Source: Gymnopus androsaceus JB14 (lineage: Eukaryota; Basidiomycota; Agaricomycetes; Agaricales; Omphalotaceae). From it: a stretch of 43,520 nt of DNA. The notes below the pieces were generated by a model. That model worked only from the letters and a program-made list of their open reading frames with translations. It had not been told where the DNA came from and did not search any database. The stretch lies in contig ML769843.1 in NCBI GenBank assembly GCA_009733575.1, positions 1 to 43,520 on the forward strand. Direction: 5' to 3'. The translations under genes and the position numbers were made by a program. How positions within the stretch are numbered: the stretch's first letter is position 1; the number at the start of each line of letters is the position of its first letter. Of the stretch, positions 32,310 through 43,338 are shown in pieces.

Positions 32310-34070
32310 TGTATGAAGATGAGTGATAAAGTGGGTAGAAGATAAGTGGGTTGTTGTCGGGCGAGCTCGAAGATTGGTTGAAGATGGGAGTTTGTAAACA
32401 AGAGCGTTTGGGAGAATTTATACTTAGGCGCGTGAGGCACGTGGATCGAGATGGTGCGCCATGGGCGTTAAGTGATCATCTCTGCCTCGACATTCTCCTT
32501 GTATCTTTCTTATTCAAACAACGTCGAGAATCGCGAATTGGGACAAATGTCTGGATCTCTATGCCCCACTGGAGTATCCGTAAAGGACACGGAGCTGGTA
32601 CTTTTTGCGATACACTGCAATTTATCCTGAAGCTGACGGCTTCATTTTTCAAGGTTTTCATGTTCAATCTCTTTCTATACATAATTGGCAAGATAATTTC
32701 TGCGAATAATTCTTCGGTGTCCCTCGTTCCAATGTTCGAATCTCCTGGACTGGTTTAATTTTGAGTACCTGAGTTCCGAAATTGGAAGGGTGCGGTTTCT
32801 ACACCTGGTAATGATACGCTCATTATCGCGTGTCGATACTGATGATCTTCCTCTGTTGGATCTTTGCAATTTCGAAACGATTCTGAAATGATCTAGGCGC
32901 AGCTACTTCTGCCTTTTATTTTGACTGCGATTATTTCTAGTGGAGCACTACCACTTTTTGAAACTCTCATTAGCCCACGTTGACTACAAAAGTGCCTCCC
33001 CCAAAGGTGTCAGTTCATGATGCTCTTGCTTGGATCTTTACAGTGATTTTGGGTGAGTGATTCGACCTTGACACTCTTTTTCGATACTAATCAATATAGC
33101 CTAATCTTCAGCCCGACCATTACATGGCACACACCAAAGTCCAACATCCAACAAGCTTTACCGAACACCTGATGGTCTTGGCTAGGAACGTGAATTCATG
33201 CATAACAAGCACCTGCACTTGAGTAGAGCATCTTAGGTGCTTATTTGCTTCGACATCTCGCCGACTACTCACAAGAACTGGCACCAGCTTTACGCCACTT
33301 CCGCGGGACCCTCATTACATCCTCATACTGGTTCTCAGGCATCACCGATCCTTGCTGGTCTCCTGCTGCGTGGTAGGAACTTTTTTGAAGTTGGGCAAGG
33401 ACCAGGAGGTCAGTTCGGTTTCTTCATGTTTATTTATCACTTTCAAGGGATTTACTGTGAGAAATTAGACGCTTCCTGCACTTCCCGTAACTAGCCTTTC
33501 GTTCTGCAATCGTTGTTGAGAACATCATGATCATCACTTGGAATACAATTTTTCGAGTAAATCTCAGCTCTACTGTAATAATGTCATATAGTATAATTAA
33601 TACTATATGTACTGCTAACACAGCACATAGGCCCGAAAACTTCGAACCTGGAGATTCACAGGAGATTGTCACAAATTCCAACAATCTCCTGACAATATAC
33701 TGAAAATGTACCAATCGGTACATTGTCAGAAGTTTCCTCACAATATGTATCAATATCCTGTCAATTTACCACACAATGTTCCGAGAATGTACGTAGAATG
33801 TAGAAGTGACAATGTATGACAATTTCCGAAAAATGTTCAATGCCAGTAATAGCACTAGTACTGCCCTCCTCCTCCTCCTCCTCCAGCTTGTTTCTTGCGC
33901 ACAAAGCAATATATTAGTAGATAAAAGAGTGTATTGGATGCGCATAAGGATAAATTACTTGTAGAAGTAAGTACAAGTAATAAAGAAGCACATCAAAGTG
34001 TCCAACGCGCTGACAGGACGACGTCAACGCGCCCGATAACCCCGTGTATGCCCCCAGGTTGTGCAAAAAA
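32310..34070. other. Long intergenic region with simple and short interspersed repeats
   Basis: No gene seen in 1.7 kb. A CCT microsatellite is at about 33865-33884. The stretch 33640-33840 is rich in recurring ACAATGT/ATTGTCA words (for example GGAGATTGTCAC, TACATTGTCAG, GACAATGTATGACAAT). Confidence 0.45.
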
Positions 34071-35981
34071 ATGTCTCCAAAACCTTCGCCGCATACCACG
34101 ATGTCCATACCCATCCCTTCGTTCCCTCCTCCGCCATCGCTTGACCAGTTCTCGCAAGGGCAAGGGTGCTCCTTAACACGCCAGTTTCAGGATGCACTCG
34201 ACCCTAACTCTCCTGTTGATTTCTCTCCTGCAATCGGTCGTCCTCGAAGTTGTAGTGATGAGCGCATGGCCGGAATGTCGATGTCGATGTCGCCAGTCCT
34301 GGAGAATATCCCTGAGCCTTTTACAGGACATCTTAGCCAGAATCACTCACCTTTACTATGCCGCTCGGAAACTTTGTCCATGGGTCCAGTCACTCCATTC
34401 TCAATCCCGGAATCTGTGCCAATGACACCCGCCATGAGCACTGCATTGATTAGCTTCGATTCGCCTCCAGTAGCAATTGAACCACCCACCTCTATCCAAT
34501 ACATATTCCCAGCTCCCCAACCACGTCCTCTCCTGCCAACTGAGCCGATGTTCATTGCAGCAGCATCCAAAACGTTCACGAAGTCGCAGATCTGCCAGGA
34601 GTTTGTTGCGGTAGAGACAGAGAACCAGAATTTGCGGTACGACATGACTGTACTGCAACAAGAGAATTCAGTCTTGAAGGATCACCTTGCGAAGCGTGAA
34701 TCCTACCACTCAGCAGTCCACCAACAAATTCTAGCTCGTATTTCGGAGCTCGAGCGTAACCGTGGCAGTCAGCTGCAAGTGAAGGAAGATGCGGGAGAGC
34801 AGGAAGACGAGCTGATGGAGATCGGAGAGGATGATGAACAACCTGTCAAAGTAGAAGATGGCGTACTCACCAGTGAACAAGCATCCAATGATAATAAGAT
34901 CAAAGTGCGTACAAGTCATGAAAGCTATTTGGATCTTTATTAACATGTTTGACAGAGACTTGTTACGACCCTGTTCAAAAAGTTCCTGGGAGTTACGGAC
35001 TTGAAGACCAAGGCGGATATCACTGGTGCAGCATACGAGGGTGACCTTCCTGTAATCAACGGGACCGAAATCAGACAAATTCGCTTCAATTATGATAAAG
35101 GACCTACTAGGGATGGCAATGGTGATAAGATCGACATGATGGCTATGTTTTCTAAATCGCATGGGCAAGACTATGTCAGCGGTGTAAAGGACTTGCTGGA
35201 GATTATTGAGCTTGCGGATATGAAAAAGCGATTTGTTGCCAAGTTCCAGGCTCTCCAACGTATCCATCGGGGAACAGCGGGCGGTGCAAAGTCAGGTCGC
35301 AAGGGTGCAGCTAAAGACAATCGTGCCAAAGGTGTACGTATCTGTCAGAGATGCCTATCTATTCGAAATTGATATTTCTGTCAGAAATGTGAAGTGCGTG
35401 TCCAAAAACAAAATGCCTTACCAGATGGAAACCAGTACAAGGATAAGAAGTACGATTCTGCATTTTTTTATCAGCTGATGTCGGAAGATGAGGATGAGCC
35501 CAACGACATACCTGGAAAGTCCAAACGTTACATCTCTCGGCCACCAACCTATCGATCAGACGAGGTAAGATGCAATGTCACATATATCGCAGTCAAACCT
35601 AAAGAATCTCACCAGTTGAAGCAATGTTTCCTTGCTGTTGATGCTCAAGCTGATCCCAAACCTTCCGCTCAGTACATTCCCCGTATTCCAGGTGATCCAA
35701 AAGAGGCTCCCTTGCCCTCAACTCATACTCTAGATGGTCGCGCTCGAATCTGGATGGTAGAAGCAGAGTGGTTGCGTCAGCATGAAGATTCTAACAACAG
35801 CCGCTGCATCGCTGACAGTGGTCGGCTCTGGGGTGATGCTCGAGACCCGGAAGAAGTCGAGCAGGTTGCTGCCGAGAATGTGAAAGGAAAGAAGGAGAAG
35901 AAGAACGAGAAACAAAAGAGGAAATTTGAGGAGGGGAGTTCGGGGTCCAACGGGACGAAAAAACGAAAGTCGAAGCAATAA
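34071..35981 (+). CDS. Large hypothetical protein, coiled coil plus basic nuclear-type tail
   Basis: 585 residues from exons 34071-34904, 34956-35333, 35385-35564 and 35616-35981. ATG 34071 has A at -3 and is the first in-frame ATG. Layout: a Pro/Ser-rich disordered N-terminus (about 1-180); a probable coiled coil (CQEFVAVETENQNLRYDMTV, through ISELERN, about 185-235); an acidic stretch (EQEDELMEIGEDDEQ); a conserved-looking globular part (LVTTLFKKFLGVTDLKTKAD, MMAMFSKSHGQDYVSGVKDL); a CEVRVQKQ segment; and a Lys-rich tail (KGKKEKKNEKQKRK ... KKRKSKQ) that would serve as nuclear localisation signal. No named domain recognised. All three introns are exactly 51 nt; the last is a multiple of three without a stop, so retention would keep the frame. 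The gene is convergent with the small gene ending 22 bases downstream. Confidence 0.82.
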
Positions 35982-36003
35982 TTAACATACCGTTCATTTT
36001 CTC

Positions 36004-36256
36004 CTAGTCTAGCTCATCAAAATCTTCTTCCAGTTCAGCACCAGTCTGTGAAATTGTTAGTTCATCGTCAGATAACATGTAGTAGTTCACGTACATGATC
36101 AAATGATACTGAGATCCATAGATTCCGTTGCGTCGTGAAATGAGAGACCGGTATGAGAGCAAGTGGACAATCAATGTCTGAGGCTGAGATAATTTCGAGA
36201 GGACCAAGATCGTTTGCAAATGAAGTATATATCCCCAATACGGTTGCACTATACAT
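36004..36256 (-). CDS. Small two-exon gene or 3' end of a gene
   Basis: ATG at 36254-36256 (MYSATVLGIYTSFANDLG). Exon 36256-36095 ends SVSFDH at a GTACGT donor; a 49-nt intron follows; exon 36045-36004 reads TGAELEEDFDELD and stops. The frame is exact and the acidic C-terminus looks genuine. At 67 residues it may be a complete small protein or the last exons of a truncated gene. No family recognised. Confidence 0.5.
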
Positions 36257-36550
36257 TACTCTGTACTATACATGCTCATGGGAAAAAAAAAAAAAGTATT
36301 GGGCACTCTGAATAGCTTATATGAGAGCTATAGCCTACAGGATCATGGTGCACTAAAAACTTTTGAATTTTAATGAACGGATCGTGAGCTAGTCATCAAC
36401 ATTATTGACAACGAGAAAAGTTCCCACAGTCGATGAGCCAATCTTAATAAGATTTGTTAGTATTGTAGTGCTACATGAGGAATATCCAGCCTAATAGAAG
36501 AGATACATAAAGTGAAATATTGGGTAGTCATTGTCAGGAACAATGAGCAA
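36257..36550. other. AT-rich spacer, no gene
   Basis: Contains an A13 run near 36282-36294; nothing else recognised. Confidence 0.35.
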
Positions 36551-36551
36551 G

Positions 36552-38340
36552 GTATTCATCCATCCATCCATCCATAAGCGCCCGTTCATCCATCCATCCA
36601 TCCATCCATCCACCTATAAGCGCCCATCCATCCGTCCATCCATCCACCCATAAGCGCCCATCCATCCATCCATCCATCCATCCAGCCATCCATCCATCCA
36701 GCCATTTTATTTTTTTCAGTCTTTATTTTATTTTTCACCTTTCTACAATTGTATGGAGATTTGCTACTGTAATGGTTTTTTTTGCAAAAATAGGTATTTT
36801 AATTATTAAGTGCATCCATCCGTCCGTAAGCGCCCATCCATCCATCCGTCCGTCCATCCGTAAGCGCCCATCCATCCATCCATCCATCCAGCCATTCAGT
36901 CAAAAAAAAAACATGAAAAATCTGAGTAACTTAAAGCAGGAGCCATACTCCATAGGATTTATGATCCACTTCAACTTTTATATTTTTAATAAAGATCAAG
37001 TACGTCCATTCATCTGTCCATAAGCGCCCGTTCATCCATCCATCCACCCATAAGCGCCCATCCATCCGTCCATCCATTTAATTTTTTTCAGTCTTTATTT
37101 TTTTTTCACCTTTCTACAGTTGTATGGAGATTTTCTACTGTAATGGTTTTTTTGCAAAAATAGGTATTTTAATTATTAAGTGCATCCATCCATCCGTAAG
37201 CGCCCATCCATCCGTCCATCCATCCATCCGTCCATAAGCGCCCATCCATCCATCCGTCCATCCATTTTTTCACTCCTTATTTTTTCAAATCTCTATCTCT
37301 ACAGTTGTATGAAGTTTGCTACTGCAATGACTTTTTTGCTAAAATAGGTATTTTACCACCAACCTTGTCTATCTACTATAGATTAGTAAGTGCACCCATC
37401 CGTCCGTCCGTAAGCGCTCATCCGTCCATCCATCCATCCGTCCATCTATTCAGTTAAAAAAAAAACATGAAAAATGTAAGTAACTTAATGCAGGAGCCAT
37501 ATTCCATAGAATTTATGATCTACTTCAACTTTTTAAAAATATAAAGCTTAAAGTCCGTCCATCCATCCATCCATCCGTCCATCCGTCCGTAAGCGCCCAT
37601 CCATCCATCCATCCGTCCGTCCATCCATAAGCGCCTATCCATCCATCCATCCATCCATTTTTTCACTCCTTATTTTTTTAATCTCTATCTCTTCAATATG
37701 AAGGTTTGCTACTGCAATGGATTTTTTGCTAAAATAGGTATTTTAATTATCAAGTGCATCCATCCGTCCGTAAGCGCCCATCCATCCATCCATCCATTTT
37801 TTCACTCCTTATTTTTTTAAATCTCTATCTCTACAGTTGTATGGAGCTTTTTTACTGCAATGAATTTCTTGCTAAAATAGGTATTTTAATTATCAAGTGC
37901 ATCTGTCCATCCATAAGTGTCCATCCATCCATCCATCCATCCATCCGTAAGCGCCCGTTCATCAATCCATCCATCTAGATCAGGACTTCCAGTCATCTAT
38001 CCGTCCGTCTGTAAGCGCCCATCCATCCATCCATCCATCCATCCGTAAGCGCCCGTTCATCCATCCATCCATCTAGATCAGGACTTCCAGTCATCTATCC
38101 GTCTGTCTGTAAGCGCCCATCCATCCATCCATCCGCCCATCCATTCAGTTAAAAAAAAGCATGAACAATCTGAGTAACTTAACGCAGGAGCCATTTGGTC
38201 CATCCATCCATAAGCACTTGTCTGTCCATCAGTAAGTGCTTGTCTATCCACCCTTAAGCACTTATCTATCCTTCTTCTGTAAACACTGGTCTGTTCATCC
38301 ATAAATCCTTGATTTTCTATCCATCCATCTATCTGTCATT
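36552..38340 (+). repeat. Compound CATC / TAAGCGCCC satellite with AT-rich modules
   Basis: Arrays of (CATC)n with CGTC variants are punctuated by about 17 copies of TAAGCGCCC or close variants. Between the arrays, longer modules recur. Module A (CTACTGTAATGG...AAAATAGGTATTTTAATTAT) occurs near 36706-36812, 37079-37185, 37267-37350, 37655-37755 and 37797-37902. Module B (AACATGAAAAATCTGAGTAA...) occurs near 36902-37008, 37456-37556 and truncated at 38150-38202. Module C (TCTAGATCAGGACTTCCAGT) occurs at 37974 and 38072, 98 bases apart. Open frames here are repeat artefacts (His-Pro-Ser-Ile repeats). It is not a telomere repeat. Confidence 0.9.
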
Positions 38341-39090
38341 GAGTCACTGTCATCACTGTTTGTTGTTAATTATTCAGTTACCATCCCAACAACTGATGGC
38401 ATGTGATTTTTGGCTGGGGTATATATAAAGTTGTATTCTTCAATCCCTCTTTCTTTAGTACTCCCATCATCTCCCAGATGGACTTCCTACCCCATTTCAA
38501 TCAAGGCAGTATGTTGAGCTCGCATGCTGTCTGGAATGGGAGATAGCTATAGCTGGGGAATGCTAGCCCCTCAGCTACACTATCATTGGGCCTACTTCGT
38601 CGCAAGTAGAGATAATATGTAACGGCCGCCGTGCCTGGTATTATCTTTGCTCTGGAAATCCAAGTGACAGGAGACTTAGTGATGAATGGATACTCACAAC
38701 TTTCTCTCTGTGCCATAGAGTATGTCCTCTCCCTCCTTCTCTCATAAATCTCATCCAACTTGACTCCAGATATATCTCCAGCTATGCAGTACTTGTTTTG
38801 TCTGATTTTGCAAGCTACTCTAATGAGCATTGTAAGTTATATCTTTTTTTATTCTTTTTCCTCCGCTCTTAACTGTTCATTCTAGGAATGTTCAAGCTTT
38901 ACTTAGCTCTCTTTATTATCCTGCTGTTATATTATTTAATCTTCCTCTATTTCAATTGCTCGCTTGAAGCTTAGGGCCCAAGCTTTGATTGAGCAGCTGA
39001 AATGGAGGGAGATATTAGTACTCTTCCTAGTTAGTATACTTGAAATCTGTTTAATGTAAGAAACAAGTTGAACGCAGACAAATCCGTCAG
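38341..39090. other. Unique segment between opposed satellite arrays
   Basis: A TATATATAA box (about 38419) is followed by a pyrimidine-rich stretch. A minus-strand ATG-started frame at 38501-38830 (109 codons) contains RQNKYCIAGDISGVKLDEIY and SPVTWISRAKIIPGTAAVTY, with no recognised family. Coding status is uncertain. Confidence 0.3.
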
Positions 39091-39091
39091 G

Positions 39092-39128
39092 TGGATAGAT
39101 GGGCGCTTATGGACGGATGGGCGCTTAC
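39092..39128 (-). repeat. Satellite monomers in inverted orientation
   Basis: GATGGGCGCTTATGGACGGATGGGCGCTTACGG is the reverse complement of the main array unit (TAAGCGCCCATC). With the plus-oriented array ending at about 38340 it brackets a roughly 750-bp unique segment. Confidence 0.75.
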
Positions 39129-39244
39129 GGAAGACTTCGTTCTCAAATGTCTCACCCATTTAATTTACAATCCACCTCTTGCTCTTGCTACGCAGATATG
39201 ACTGGCAGTGAATGGCGTACTAGCAACAGCAAAAAAGACCATCC

Positions 39245-40104
39245 TAAAGCTACTTGTATACTGCTGGTAGACTTGGTAGACTACCAGGCATTTAGAGCAG
39301 GATGTAGATAGATCCCCTCAGTCTCCATGTGCCATGCCCAAATTTCCGGCGGTGGAATACCTACCAGCAGCCTATGGACAGATTCACTGAATCCGCACAT
39401 GGATCGTTGGTAGACAATTCACCGCTGGCCGTGGGTCCCAACAACAGGACAGATCGCTCGGGCTTGGCCCGAGTGCAATACTCAACAGCCGGCCCAGCAA
39501 CCTAGGGGTGTTGCACAATAACTTCTGCTCCCAAACGTCCACTCTACCTGTTAACGTACTGCGTGGGGTTCACACCATTGAATCTGCCTGCTGCGTGTAT
39601 GCAACTCGGTGGCGGTATACAAGGTGTCATTCGCATGCAATGGTGCTGTTAGGAACATAACTCACCAGTTCAGTGGGAGAGACTTGCGTTTAACACAAGG
39701 CTCTCCTAATGTTGAAGGGACTTGAGATTTGCGCACCGAGGCACGAAATTTGACGAATCCGCTCCAGCCCTGGCGGCAGCAGCAGAGGGAAGAGGGAAAT
39801 GGAGAAACTTGACAGAAAACCACGGGAAGTCACCGCCATTGGGGCATCTTGACATGGCTCGACCATTAATGGTCCGGCGGGCAAATGGGAGGTGAGTCGT
39901 TAGAAGGGAAGGGGATTCGTTGGCGTTTCTGAAATAAAGAACCGTTAGTAAAGTGGTTCGCTCAGAGTGACAACAACATACCTTTGTTGGCCGCACAACA
40001 ACCTTGGTACACTCACCCATCATTCTTGACCCCATTCAACCAGCCCTTTTCGCAATCCCGCGCCGTTCCACCCGCCGGACTTGCTTTTGCTTCTGGTCCC
40101 CCGT
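39245..40104 (+). repeat. Direct repeat, unit 1 of about 0.86 kb
   Basis: Shares with unit 2, in the same order: a GCTTGTA-AC-TGC-GGTAGAC start, TTTCCGGCGGTGGAATA (39344 against 40208), GGACAGATTC-C-GAATC-GC-CATG, GGGGCATCTTGAC-TGGCTCGACC (39840 against 40529) and AACCGTTAGTAAAGT. Unit 1 holds about 170 bases (39520-39690) missing from unit 2. No convincing gene inside. Confidence 0.8.
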
Positions 40105-40745
40105 AAGCTGCTTGTACACTGCCGGTAGACAACGAGAGGTTTGGGACAGGGCTCAGATGTATTTATCATCCACTCCTAGGTCTCACCTCCCTGTTGCCAT
40201 GCCCTAGATTTCCGGCGGTGGAATAACTACCAGCAGCCCATGGACAGATTCGCCGAATCTGCGCATGAATCGCTGGTAGATGATTCACCGCCGGCCATGG
40301 ATGCTAACAAGAGGGCAAGTCGCTGGGGCTTGGCCGGAGTCTGACACTCGATGGCCGGCCCAGCGACCTCCGTTCACGTCCACTCTGCCTAACCTATGGC
40401 GTTGAGTTCATGCCTTAAAGGGACTGGGCAATTTGCTTACCGAGGTACGCGAATGACCAATCCTCTCAAGACCGGAAAGAGGGAGGGGGAAAAACTGGAC
40501 AGCGAACCATGGGGAGTCACTGCCACCGGGGCATCTTGACGTGGCTCGACCCAACCATACTCCGGGCAAATGGGAGCGGAAGGGAAGGGGATTAGCTGGA
40601 GTTCCTGAAATAGCAAACCGTTAGTAAAGTTGTTCACCGGCGATAGCGACAGTGACACACCTTTATTGCCCACGCAAGGACCTTGATACCCTCCCCGATC
40701 CCATCTACTGGCCCAGCTTGCAATCCGGAGGATGTAAGAACTTAA
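40105..40745 (+). repeat. Direct repeat, unit 2 (internally deleted)
   Basis: Second copy of the 39245-40104 unit, immediately downstream, diverged and lacking an internal segment of about 170 bases. Confidence 0.8.
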
Positions 40746-40757
40746 ATAATTGTTAGT

Positions 40758-41281
40758 TTAACATAAGATACAACCAAGAATCGGCATACCTAAACCATCC
40801 AAATTCCTTCCGAAACCCCATACCCAACACGACTGGTCCAAGAGTTGAGCGTTCTGGCCAAGAGAGGTGATAATTGACCTCTCGATGTCGGGAATGGCAA
40901 TGGTAGCGGAAACGGAGGTATTGGCCACTTGATCGTTGGGGCAACACTTCAAAATAGCACCGCCAACACCAAATTTGGGTCGGGCAGACGATTGAGCTGC
41001 TAGAGAAGCAGCAAGTGACCAATAAAAGACAGGCGTTGAATGCCTGCCTTCTATAAACCTAAGTGGAGAAGTTGAGTGACGGATGCAAAGGGATTTGGCA
41101 GGCAAGGTGATTCGATGGAAGGGAAATTGGCGGTGGCGGGCAAGGTGATTCAACGGAAGGGATGTTGGCGGTGGCGGGCAAGGTGATTCGATGGGAGGGA
41201 TGTCGGCGGCGGTTTGAAGGGGAAAAGGAAGGGGAAATAAATCGGATTGCGGCGCACTGACCACGCACAGCCACATTACAT
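40758..41281 (-). other. Open frame spanning a minisatellite, coding uncertain
   Basis: Open from an ATG at 41279-41281 (MWLCVVSAPQSDLFPLPFPL) to near 40758. The first half is Pro-rich repeat (the 38-bp tandem array read in reverse); the second half includes GVGGAILKCCPNDQVANTSV and SIITSLGQNAQLLDQSCWVW. The paired Cys are reminiscent of small secreted fungal proteins (the CC-N and later C pattern of hydrophobins comes to mind), but the number and spacing do not fit. No family assigned. Confidence 0.3.
41101..41214 (+). repeat. 38-bp minisatellite, three copies
   Basis: Units begin GGCAAGGTGATTC at 41101, 41139 and 41177 and run through GGAAGGGA--TTGGCGGTGGCG; exact 38-base period. Confidence 0.85.
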
Positions 41282-41885
41282 GGCGCTTATTGGCGCTGCT
41301 AGTCCATATGGGCAACAACCGTTCTAGATCTTCGGTAAGTGAAACCGCGTGGTCATCTTCTTTCTGTTTCCTTCGAAGCCGTCACAAAGACAACGAAGAC
41401 GCCAGGGCCGCCAAATCGAGAACTCGGGGAAGAAGCAAACGGAACCAGGCGTTCAACACATTTCTTTTATTGCTCAACCCTGTATTCTGTTTGTTTGAAC
41501 AGACCGCGGCCAGCAGCAAGGTTAAGGAATGGGTCAAGCACCCTCTAGAATGATCGCTGAGGGTACCGAGGTCCTCGAGTGTCCGAAAAAGATGCGTCGC
41601 CATCACTATCACCGGTGAATGACCTTACTAACTGTTTTATTTCATGAAAAATAGCTACTCACGCTCCCATTTTCCCGGAGGTCAGTTGGGTCGAGGCATG
41701 TCCAAATGCCCCGATGGCAGCGACTCCCCATTCTACGCTGCCTGGTATTTCTCCCTCCCCCATTCCGGTCTTCACGCAATTGCCAAGTCTCTTCAAGATT
41801 TGGAGAGACTTGCGTTCTCAAGAACGGGTGTTGCCACGCAGTCCTCCTAGGTCCTGGGTTGGTCTTTGAGTGTTAGACTCAGGCC

Positions 41886-42018
41886 AAACTCCAGCGACTT
41901 GCCTTGTTGCTAGGACCCATCGCTGGTGAATGGTCTATCAGCGATCCATGTACAGATTCGATGAATCTGGCCATGGGCCGCTGGTAGGTTTTGCATCACC
42001 GGAAATCTGGGCACGGCA
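41886..42018 (-). repeat. Inverted fragment of the 0.86-kb repeat
   Basis: The reverse complement reads CTGCCGTGCCCAGATTTCCG, then ACCTACCAGCGGCCCATGG, ATGGATCGCTGATAGA and GGCAAGTCGCTGG, matching 39333-39480 and 40195-40340. Together with the two direct units it brackets about 1.1 kb of sequence. Confidence 0.75.
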
Positions 42019-42121
42019 GTATGGAGTCTTGTTTTTGCTCACTAGTAGTAGGCTGTTCACTGCTGATAATATAAGTCTAAATGTCAGGCTGCTTATTGAC
42101 CAGTGTGGCCTTGGAAGAGAG

Positions 42122-42380
42122 CTTGAGATAAATCTCGTAAGAAAGATAAGATAAATCTTGTCTTGTAAACTGCATAAGACAAATCTCGTAAGAAAGCATA
42201 AGATAAATCTCGTAAGCTGCATAAGATAAATCTCGTAAGAAAACATAAGATAAATCTCGTAAGAAAGCATAAGATAAATCTCGTAAGCTGCATAAGATAA
42301 ATCTCGTAAGAAAACATAAGATAAATCTCGTAAACTGCTTAAGATAAATCTCTCGTAAGCTGCATAAGATAACTCTCACA
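42122..42380. repeat. 23/24-bp minisatellite, about eleven units
   Basis: The unit CATAAGATAAATCTCGTAAG alternates with linkers CTG and AAAG/AAAA, so two unit types of about 23 and 24 bases are interleaved. Edge units are degenerate. Confidence 0.88.
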
Positions 42381-43050
42381 CCGAAAATGGACAAATTTCT
42401 GCCAAGCAGAAAAGCGTGCTGATATGCGACTATTCAGTCAACCTTTCTGTACCGTAGATAAATTGAATGATATTTTACATTTAAACAACATCGAAAGCAT
42501 GATTGAAAGATCTTAAATCAATACATTAATCGGGTGATAAGAAACACTGGCTAATTTAAGTCGTATCGAAAGAAGTGAAAATAATACTGATTTAAATTTT
42601 TTCAAGATAGAGGAAAGCTGAAATGAAAGTCTTCGTGTCAGTCAGCTATAATAACTAGTCGATACATTAAGTATCATTGTAATTGAAGTATTGACTGATA
42701 CATGATATTTCTACAACTCTTTCGGAGCCCCTGAAAAATGCAATGAATTTTGATAATTCAGTATAACTGACAGAACGCTACTGCATCACGGCGGAGACGC
42801 AACCGTGTCTGCGTCGGAGACGCGACTGCCTCCTGCGTCAAACATCAAAGACCATGCATGAATCACCGAGCACACCCAATCCAACGCGAAGCGATGGGTA
42901 CCAATATAAGTCTTATTCAAGTGACATCGCTACATTACCTCTTGTCCTCCAGTGTCGATAGTTTTAGTACGTTTCGGACAATCAGAAAGTAATGAAGAGT
43001 AGAAAATATTAATTATTGACGGGACGTTCAAAAAATACATTACATGATCT
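42381..43050. other. AT-rich intergenic, no gene seen
   Basis: Contains a GC-rich island near 42790-42840 with repeated GGAGACGC / CTGCGTC words; otherwise nothing recognised. Confidence 0.35.
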
Positions 43051-43052
43051 AT

Positions 43053-43338
43053 TCATTGTCTAGAAAGATTGACCAGGACAGACCTTCCATAAGAGTAGTT
43101 GTAACGAGCGGCATGCGAGATGATATCATCGAGATTAATCACATCCTCCTTCTCTCCAAGTACTGAAGAATATGTTGTAGCAGAAAAATGAGGGTATTTG
43201 AAAAAAGGATCATAGAGTGCCTTGGATAACTGTTGATATGGCCTACTATAATAATGCAGTGAAAAATACATTGTGTGCGGATAGCCTTCTGGATACTCCG
43301 GATGTTCGCGCTTCGGCCCGATCGGCCGGTCGGGCCAG
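43053..43338 (-). CDS. Terminal exon of an unrecognised gene
   Basis: Open frame of 95 codons starting at a CTAG acceptor (43339-43342) and ending with TGA at 43053-43055. It reads WPDRPIGPKREHPEYPEGYP, MYFSLHYYSRPYQQLSKALY, DPFFKYPHFSATTYSSVLGE, then DDIISHAARYNYSYGRSVLV and NLSRQ. Aromatic-rich, well composed and free of stops, unlike its surroundings, so it is probably real coding sequence. An internal ATG (43269-43271) could also start a 72-residue product. The upstream exon near 43400-43520 (MTIRQSHLIVEQFP) is not securely joined. Function unknown. Confidence 0.5.

Noticed and set aside
36772..37978. Open frames of His-Pro-Ser-Ile repeats
   Set aside because: They are read-through of (CATC)n arrays in one frame and have no coding signature.
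36552..38340. Telomere or CRISPR-like array
   Set aside because: The units are not TTAGGG-like, the spacers are not unique, and the context is eukaryotic; it is a satellite.
40758..41020. Hydrophobin gene
   Set aside because: A CC pair is present but the eight-cysteine pattern is not.
41059..41281. Proline-rich secreted protein
   Set aside because: The Pro-rich part is the 38-bp minisatellite read in reverse; the remainder has no recognisable domain, so it is listed only as uncertain.
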